From the NCBI GenBank assembly GCA_947683425.1, contig CANTUQ010000073.1, forward strand, positions 6,854,501 to 6,918,500: a stretch of DNA of 64,000 nucleotides. The letters are read 5' to 3'. The DNA is from Excoecaria cochinchinensis. Lineage: Eukaryota; Streptophyta; Magnoliopsida; Malpighiales; Euphorbiaceae. Under the pieces are notes generated by a model. The model had not been told where the DNA came from. It searched no databases and saw only the letters and a list, made by a program, of their open reading frames with translations. Below, piece after piece: positions 59,712 through 64,000 of this stretch; position 1 is the first letter of the stretch, and each line of letters begins with the position of its first letter. The position numbers and the translations under genes are program-made.

Positions 59712-59774
<63 letters not shown>
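59712..59774. repeat. (TA)n microsatellite in CACTA intron
   Basis: About 63 bp of TA dinucleotides directly before a splice acceptor (TATACAG at 59777). Confidence 0.95.
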
Positions 59775-59779
<5 letters not shown>

Positions 59780-60210
59780 AAGGTGCCACTGGGATGATGC
59801 TGTAAATGCTCTTGTTAGGGCAGGTTGGGAAACAAAAGCTGCTCAGAGGTATAAAGATTATGTGTATAACGTAAAGAACGCTAAGCAGAGGCCGAGGGAC
59901 TTTCCAGAAGCAGCATGGGTTAGGTGGCATGATATTTTCAATCTTCCTCTATGCATCCAGGTTTCCAATCAGAAAAAGGTAAATCGCTATGGAGGGTCTG
60001 AAGACAAGGCACTAGGATCTTACACGGGTGGCACCATATCTATTGGTGAGCATATCTCATGATTGGTAAGTACTTTAATAATAACAGAAATTACTTTTAT
60101 ACTAGTGATTCTATATTATCATAATGTTCGCATAATGATTTGTTCAAATCAATACCTTTCAAACAGTAAGCATTTTTACTTAGGATTATATAGAGCCACT
60201 CATTTATTGA

Positions 60211-60620
60211 ATTGGACGTATATATACATGCAAATTGTTTGATATTATTTGATTGATATATATATTGGAGGATGGGAATTTTGTGTTGGAGTTTGTTGAG
60301 GAGATTGGAGTAAGTTTGTGATTTTATGAAGTGTAAAATGCATTTTTATTTACAGGAGGATGTCAATAATATAGGGGAGGTTCTGTCAAATTTTTCATTG
60401 ATTTGTTAGAACCAGTCAATATTGAATTGGAAATATAAGCGAACTGTTTGATATTATTTGATTGCTATATGTATTGGCGAATGGGAATATTGTGTTGGAG
60501 TTTGTTCAGGACATTGGAGTAAATTTGTGATTTTATGAAGTGTAAATTGCATTTTTATTTACAGGAGAATGTCAATAATATAGGGGAGGTTCTATCAAAA
60601 TTTTCATTTATTTTTAGGAT
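60211..60620. repeat. 209-bp tandem duplication in CACTA intron
   Basis: Two units with offset 209 (GATATTATTTGATTG at 60241 and 60450; TTTACAGGAG at 60350 and 60559). Differences are scattered substitutions and small indels. Each unit contains the same splice-acceptor-like TTTACAG. Confidence 0.92.
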
Positions 60621-61619
60621 TTTTTTCATTTCGAACATTACATTTAAATAGCATTAATACGAAAAATAATGCAAAAATTTATTTTCTATCATCTTCTTCT
60701 TTTCTAATAACTATTTTCTACTGCGTGTGATAGGAGAAGGAGTTGGGCCGCCCACCTACAATTCCCTAGGCTTATTTGCACACACATACTATAAATCATG
60801 ATGGGAAGACTTATGTGGCGGACCGTAGCAGAGAGGTGCATGTAAGTAATATGTACTTTAAATGTTGATAATATTTTCTGATATTCAAATGCCTAATTGT
60901 TGTAAAACATGATTTGTACTTCTATTTACATTTATAAAACATTATTGTCATTTAACAGGAGAGGTATGAGCAACTCCGATCTGAAAGATCGCAAGAGGAG
61001 TCGTCTGTCGATGAGTCGGAGTTGTTCATGGAGGCCGCACGTCGCAATAAAAGGAAAACTATTTACGGTCTTGGCTCTTATGTGCCTCCCGGTCTTTATT
61101 CATCCGGACCATCTTCCGCTGCTGGTCCAAGCACTGCCTGTCATTCTGCTGGACCCTGCTTGACGAAGCAAGATGTCGAGGAGATTATCGCACGAACTAT
61201 TCGCTCGTTGCTTCCCCACTTGCCAGCCCAGCCACCAGCCACTCAGTCCGATACCACCACTACATCACCTGCACCACATGATCAGGATGCCGGCCCTTCA
61301 TTTCCGCACGGTTCTCACCCGCCTGATGATTCTCATTTCGGTAGTAGCGGCCCTGCTTGACAGTGTTTCTCCATATTTATTCGTGTTTATATTATCACTA
61401 GTACATTTTACTTGAATATTTTATATTATGTCGCACAATAAACTTATTATTTTTTTTATTTACGTTTTTTTATTACTTATATATTATGTACGTAACTACA
61501 ACCAGTAATTATATGTATTTTGGATTACATCTGCATAAATTTAATTATATTTTATATTTATATTCACATTTATTTATTTTAGTTTGTATTGGTATAAAAA
61601 TATTAAAAAATAATATTTA

Positions 61620-61975
61620 TTAAATAGCGACGGATTTGCGACGAAAATATCCGTTGCTGATAGTTATTTGCGACTGTCGCTAATTTTTAGCGACTGAAAA
61701 ATTGGCGACTGATTGTCACAAAAAAATTAGCTACTACATTTAGCGACAGAATAGTCGTCGCTAAATAATTGAGGCGACTAACCCTATTTCACTATTAGCG
61801 ACTACAAATTTCACATTTAGCGACTAAAAAAATAGTCGCAAAAATAGCGACGGTAATTTTGTTTAGTCTCTAAGTCCTTGCGACGGCCTTATTTGCGACT
61901 GATAGTCGTCCAGTCGCTATTTGTAATTAGCGACGAAAATATCAATATTAGCGACGGTTTTGTCCATCGCTAATA
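61620..61975. repeat. CACTA 3' subterminal repeats
   Basis: Dense TTAGCGAC, TTTGCGAC and GTCGCTA words in both orientations, mirroring the left subterminal region. Confidence 0.92.
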
Positions 61976-61993
61976 GCTGTTTTTTTTGTAGTG

Positions 61994-62070
61994 TGCCCAC
62001 ATAATATTACCTTTTTTTTTTAACATCGGGTAAGTTTTTGCTTTAACTAGAATTAGATTGTATAATAATT
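61994..62070 (-). repeat. Dispersed repeat, copy 2, right part
   Basis: Reverse complement matches 30895-30986 (shared TAATATTATGTGGG, TTAAAGCA, TCTAATTCT). Confidence 0.75.
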
Positions 62071-62150
62071 TGTGTCTCATCTCATGATGAGTTCTTTTTG
62101 TCTTGTCTTGTAACAAGTTTGTTTGTTGTGTTATGTTTGTCTCTTCGAGC

Positions 62151-63323
62151 ATGGGTTCGTCGATCCAACAAGAGTTAAACTCTCTTGCTTCAAACCTAAC
62201 CCTGAAGGATGAGGACTCAGGATTGGTGTTAGGTGAAGATGTTGAGCTTGCAACCCCTACGGAATCTCGTTGGACCTTGGTGGGCCGCTTCCTAACTGAC
62301 AGAGTCATCAACTTCACTGCTATGAAACAAACGTTGGCATCAATCTGGAGACCAGTGCAGGGGGTGAGTATCAATGAGGTTGGTTCGGAATTATTTCTCT
62401 TTCAATTCTTTCATGAGTTGGATATGAATCGGGTCATAAACGGCAGTCCCTGGACATTTAACAACCAATTGTTGCTATTTCGACAAGTGACACAGAATAT
62501 GCAACTTACTAGCATTCCTCTGCTTGAGGTGCACATCTGGGTGCAAATATCTAATATACCTATACGGTTTATGGCTGAAAAAGTAGGGGAATCTGTTGGG
62601 AATTATATTGGGAGATTTATAGAATTAGATCTGAATAATTTTACTGAAGTTTGGAGGTTAATGATTCGAATCAGAGTTGCACTAAATGTGAGAAGGCCTT
62701 TGAAAAAGAATATGAAGATTAAACGAGCAGGTGGAGACTGGTTTTACGTGGAATTCAAGTACGAGAAGCTACCCACTTTCTGTTTTATTTGTGGAAGGAT
62801 AGGCCATTCAGATGGTTTTTACAATCTACGATACGCTAATTCAGATACTCCTACTGTCAAGAAGTTTGATATTAGCCTGAGAGCAGGGCCTCGACGTTCT
62901 GTTCGCCAAATTGGAGATCCATGGCTGCACGAGTCTGGACGGCAAAAGCAGGTCAATCCGACCAACGACATGTTGGTGGATCAAAATCAAAACCCAATTC
63001 TTGCAGGAGTCTCTTGGAAAGGAAAGAGCGTCATTGGTGGAACGACATCCGAGATTCATGGAGAGACTGGTGTGAATCAAGGAGATAAATGTGGTGATGG
63101 GAACAATCAAGGGGATTTGGATATGGGCACGAGATTTGTGGAGGATGACATTTTAAAATATCAGAATGATGAGTTGGTTTTGACTGAGGTGAAGAGGAAG
63201 CGATTGGAATGTAACGATTTGAAGCTAGCTGGGCCTCAACCAAACCCAGCCCATTGCTTTGTCAATAAAAACAAAAATTTGGATCGGATGGGACCTGGAG
63301 AACAAGCCCACCATTCATCATGA
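62151..63323 (+). CDS. LINE ORF1 protein (DUF4283 plus CCHC-type finger)
   Basis: About 390 aa from ATG 62151 (an in-frame ATG also lies at 62133). The DUF4283-type domain is SRWTLVGRFLTDRVINFTAM, GSELFLFQFFHELDMNRVI and GSPWTFNNQLLLF. It is followed by LLEVHIWVQISNIP and the finger FCFICGRIGHSDGFYN, in which the fourth ligand (normally Cys) is Tyr. The C-terminal half is hydrophilic and unconserved. ORF1 proteins bind LINE RNA. The stop TGA overlaps the ORF2 ATG as ATGA (63320-63323). The frame has no internal stop, so the copy is rather young or constrained. Confidence 0.88.
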   Translation: MGSSIQQELNSLASNLTLKDEDSGLVLGEDVELATPTESRWTLVGRFLTDRVINFTAMKQTLASIWRPVQGVSINEVGSELFLFQFFHELDMNRVINGSPWTFNNQLLLFRQVTQNMQLTSIPLLEVHIWVQISNIPIRFMAEKVGESVGNYIGRFIELDLNNFTEVWRLMIRIRVALNVRRPLKKNMKIKRAGGDWFYVEFKYEKLPTFCFICGRIGHSDGFYNLRYANSDTPTVKKFDISLRAGPRRSVRQIGDPWLHESGRQKQVNPTNDMLVDQNQNPILAGVSWKGKSVIGGTTSEIHGETGVNQGDKCGDGNNQGDLDMGTRFVEDDILKYQNDELVLTEVKRKRLECNDLKLAGPQPNPAHCFVNKNKNLDRMGPGEQAHHSS

Positions 63324-64000
63324 TTTGTCTAAGCTGGAACTGCCGTGGGCTTGGCAACCCACGTGCAGTTCAAGTTCTTAAGGATCTTGTTAGGATCCAT
63401 AAACCTTGCTTTATTTTCCTTATTGAAACTCTTTGTAGTCAGTTTACAATTAATAAAATAAAATTTCTTTTGGGTTATGAAGGCTCTTTTGCGGTTAATT
63501 GTGTGGGGCATAGTGGAGGCCTTGCTTTTATTTGGAAATATAGTAAGGATGTGAGGTTGCTGGGCTATTTTACGAATTTTATTGATCTAAATGTGAAGTC
63601 TGTGAATGGGATATAGTGGAGGTTAACGGGTTTCTATGGTCATCCCAATAGAAACATGCGTTCTGCTTCTTGGCAACTCCTTCGTGAGTTATCTTGTTCT
63701 GCTCAGCTTCCCTGGTGTTGTGTAGGGGACTTTAACAATCTGCTAAAGCTTTCTGAGAAGAGAGGTGGTTGTTCTTACCCATCGACACTCTTGGAGGGCT
63801 TTAATGCTGCAGTAATGGATGATGGTTTATTGGATTTGGGTATGATTGGGCACCCTTTTACTTGGGAAAAAAGCAGAGGTACTGAACTTTGGATTGAGGA
63901 AAGGTTGGATCGAGTTTTGGCTAATCAAAGTTGGGTGGACATTTTTCCAAAATATAAAGTCAAAAATCTGGGCTATACTTCTTCAGACCATTTCCCAATT
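63320..64000 (+). pseudogene. LINE ORF2, endonuclease domain (continues past the window)
   Basis: Apurinic-endonuclease-type domain: LSWNCRGLGNPRAVQVLKDL, the catalytic Glu in FLIETLC, then a TAG at 63614-63616, then LTGFYGHPNR, CVGDFNNLL, HPFTWEKSRGTELWIEERLDR and SSDHFPI. The order and spacing match the L1 endonuclease; the RT would follow beyond 64000. The single stop makes this copy inactive unless read through. Confidence 0.88.

Larger units (their letters stand above)
59130..61360 (+). pseudogene. Second CACTA gene: En/Spm-type plant transposase (Ptta/TNP1-like)
   Basis: Candidate exons 59130-59387, 59475-59601, 59778-60065, 60734-60841 and 60959-61360, with GT/AG borders. N-terminus Gly/Arg-rich (GRGRGRGFTGRGRRGGGHGG) and Pro/Ser-rich. 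The middle has WKEVSREIKEFYWGEFK, CHWDDAVNALVRAGWETKAA, then GGSEDKALGSYTGGTISIGE, the conserved core of the Ptta/En/Spm family. The C-terminus has AARRNKRKTIYGLGSYVPP. Damage: a frameshift near 59536, a TGA at 60060-60062 and a TAG in the fourth exon. In the family this protein binds subterminal repeats or assists TNP2. Confidence 0.82.
55892..61993 (+). mobile_element. CACTA (En/Spm) DNA transposon, non-autonomous, 6.1 kb
   Basis: Terminal inverted repeat CACTACAAAAAAA at 55892 and its complement TTTTTTTGTAGTG ending at 61993. The 3-bp TSD is TAC at 55889-55891 and TGC at 61994-61996 (one substitution). Subterminal regions are packed with TTAGCGAC/GTCGCTAA words in both orientations. It encodes a deleted TNP2-type transposase and a second En/Spm-type protein gene. 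The uninterrupted homologue at 30984-30986 confirms both borders. Confidence 0.95.
62071..64000 (+). mobile_element. L1-like LINE (non-LTR retrotransposon), 5' part
   Basis: ORF1 (gag-like) and ORF2 (endonuclease start) in tandem on the plus strand. The 5' boundary is not defined; no TSD is readable because the 3' end is outside the window. Confidence 0.88.

Noticed and set aside
1..64000. tRNA, rRNA or other structured RNA genes
   Set aside because: No cloverleaf, A/B box pair or rRNA core sequence was recognised; tRNA-like words found are only primer-binding sites.

Overview
This window is nuclear plant DNA, probably from a eudicot. The evidence is a pentatricopeptide-repeat (PPR) gene of a class that is expanded in land plants, Tat/Ogre-like Ty3/gypsy elements carrying a second (archaeal-type) RNase H, Ty1/copia elements, an En/Spm CACTA transposon, a Mutator-like remnant and an L1-like LINE. 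One complete host gene (the PPR gene, 28017-30212, minus strand) and the 3' exons of a second host gene (25542-27571, plus strand) sit in a gene island of about 5 kb. Almost everything else is transposable element, much of it nested.

Left part (1-25439). Element A is a Tat/Ogre-like element on the minus strand that runs off the left edge; its 5' LTR is 6986-9603. It inserted into an older copia element (9604-11634, minus), whose other side was broken by a second copia element (11635-17398, plus; 1.4-kb LTR, decayed gag/protease/integrase/RT). Next comes an unassigned LTR-like segment split by a 5.3-kb solo LTR (18225-23509) with a perfect CTTAC target-site duplication (TSD), then a deleted gypsy element with a short 385-bp LTR (25055-25439).

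Middle (25542-34153). This holds the host gene fragment, the intact PPR gene, a dispersed repeat (30895-31350), a Mutator-like transposase remnant (about 32083-32960) and an unassigned hairpin-rich segment (33130-34153).

Right part (34154-64000). Element B is a Tat-like element on the minus strand with both LTRs truncated on the outside. Its leader was invaded by element C (40656-52787), a complete 12.1-kb relative with two near-identical LTRs of about 3 kb and a perfect TGAGT TSD. B and C are both internally deleted and carry no protease-to-integrase block, so both must have depended on enzymes made elsewhere; element A has that block and is a plausible type of helper. B and C carry related 26-bp tandem arrays just inside the 3' LTR. 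After an AT-rich stretch lies a 6.1-kb CACTA element (55892-61993), inserted into a second, inverted copy of the dispersed repeat found at 30.9 kb. That first copy therefore preserves the empty site. The window ends in an L1-like LINE (ORF1 62151-63323, ORF2 from 63320).

The strongest unexplained signals are shared by the three Tat-like LTR/leader sets: a U5 copy of the tRNA-primer-binding core next to a hairpin whose stem is identical in A, B and C while its loop varies; a second conserved hairpin in the leader; and family-specific palindromic GC islands in otherwise AT-rich LTRs.
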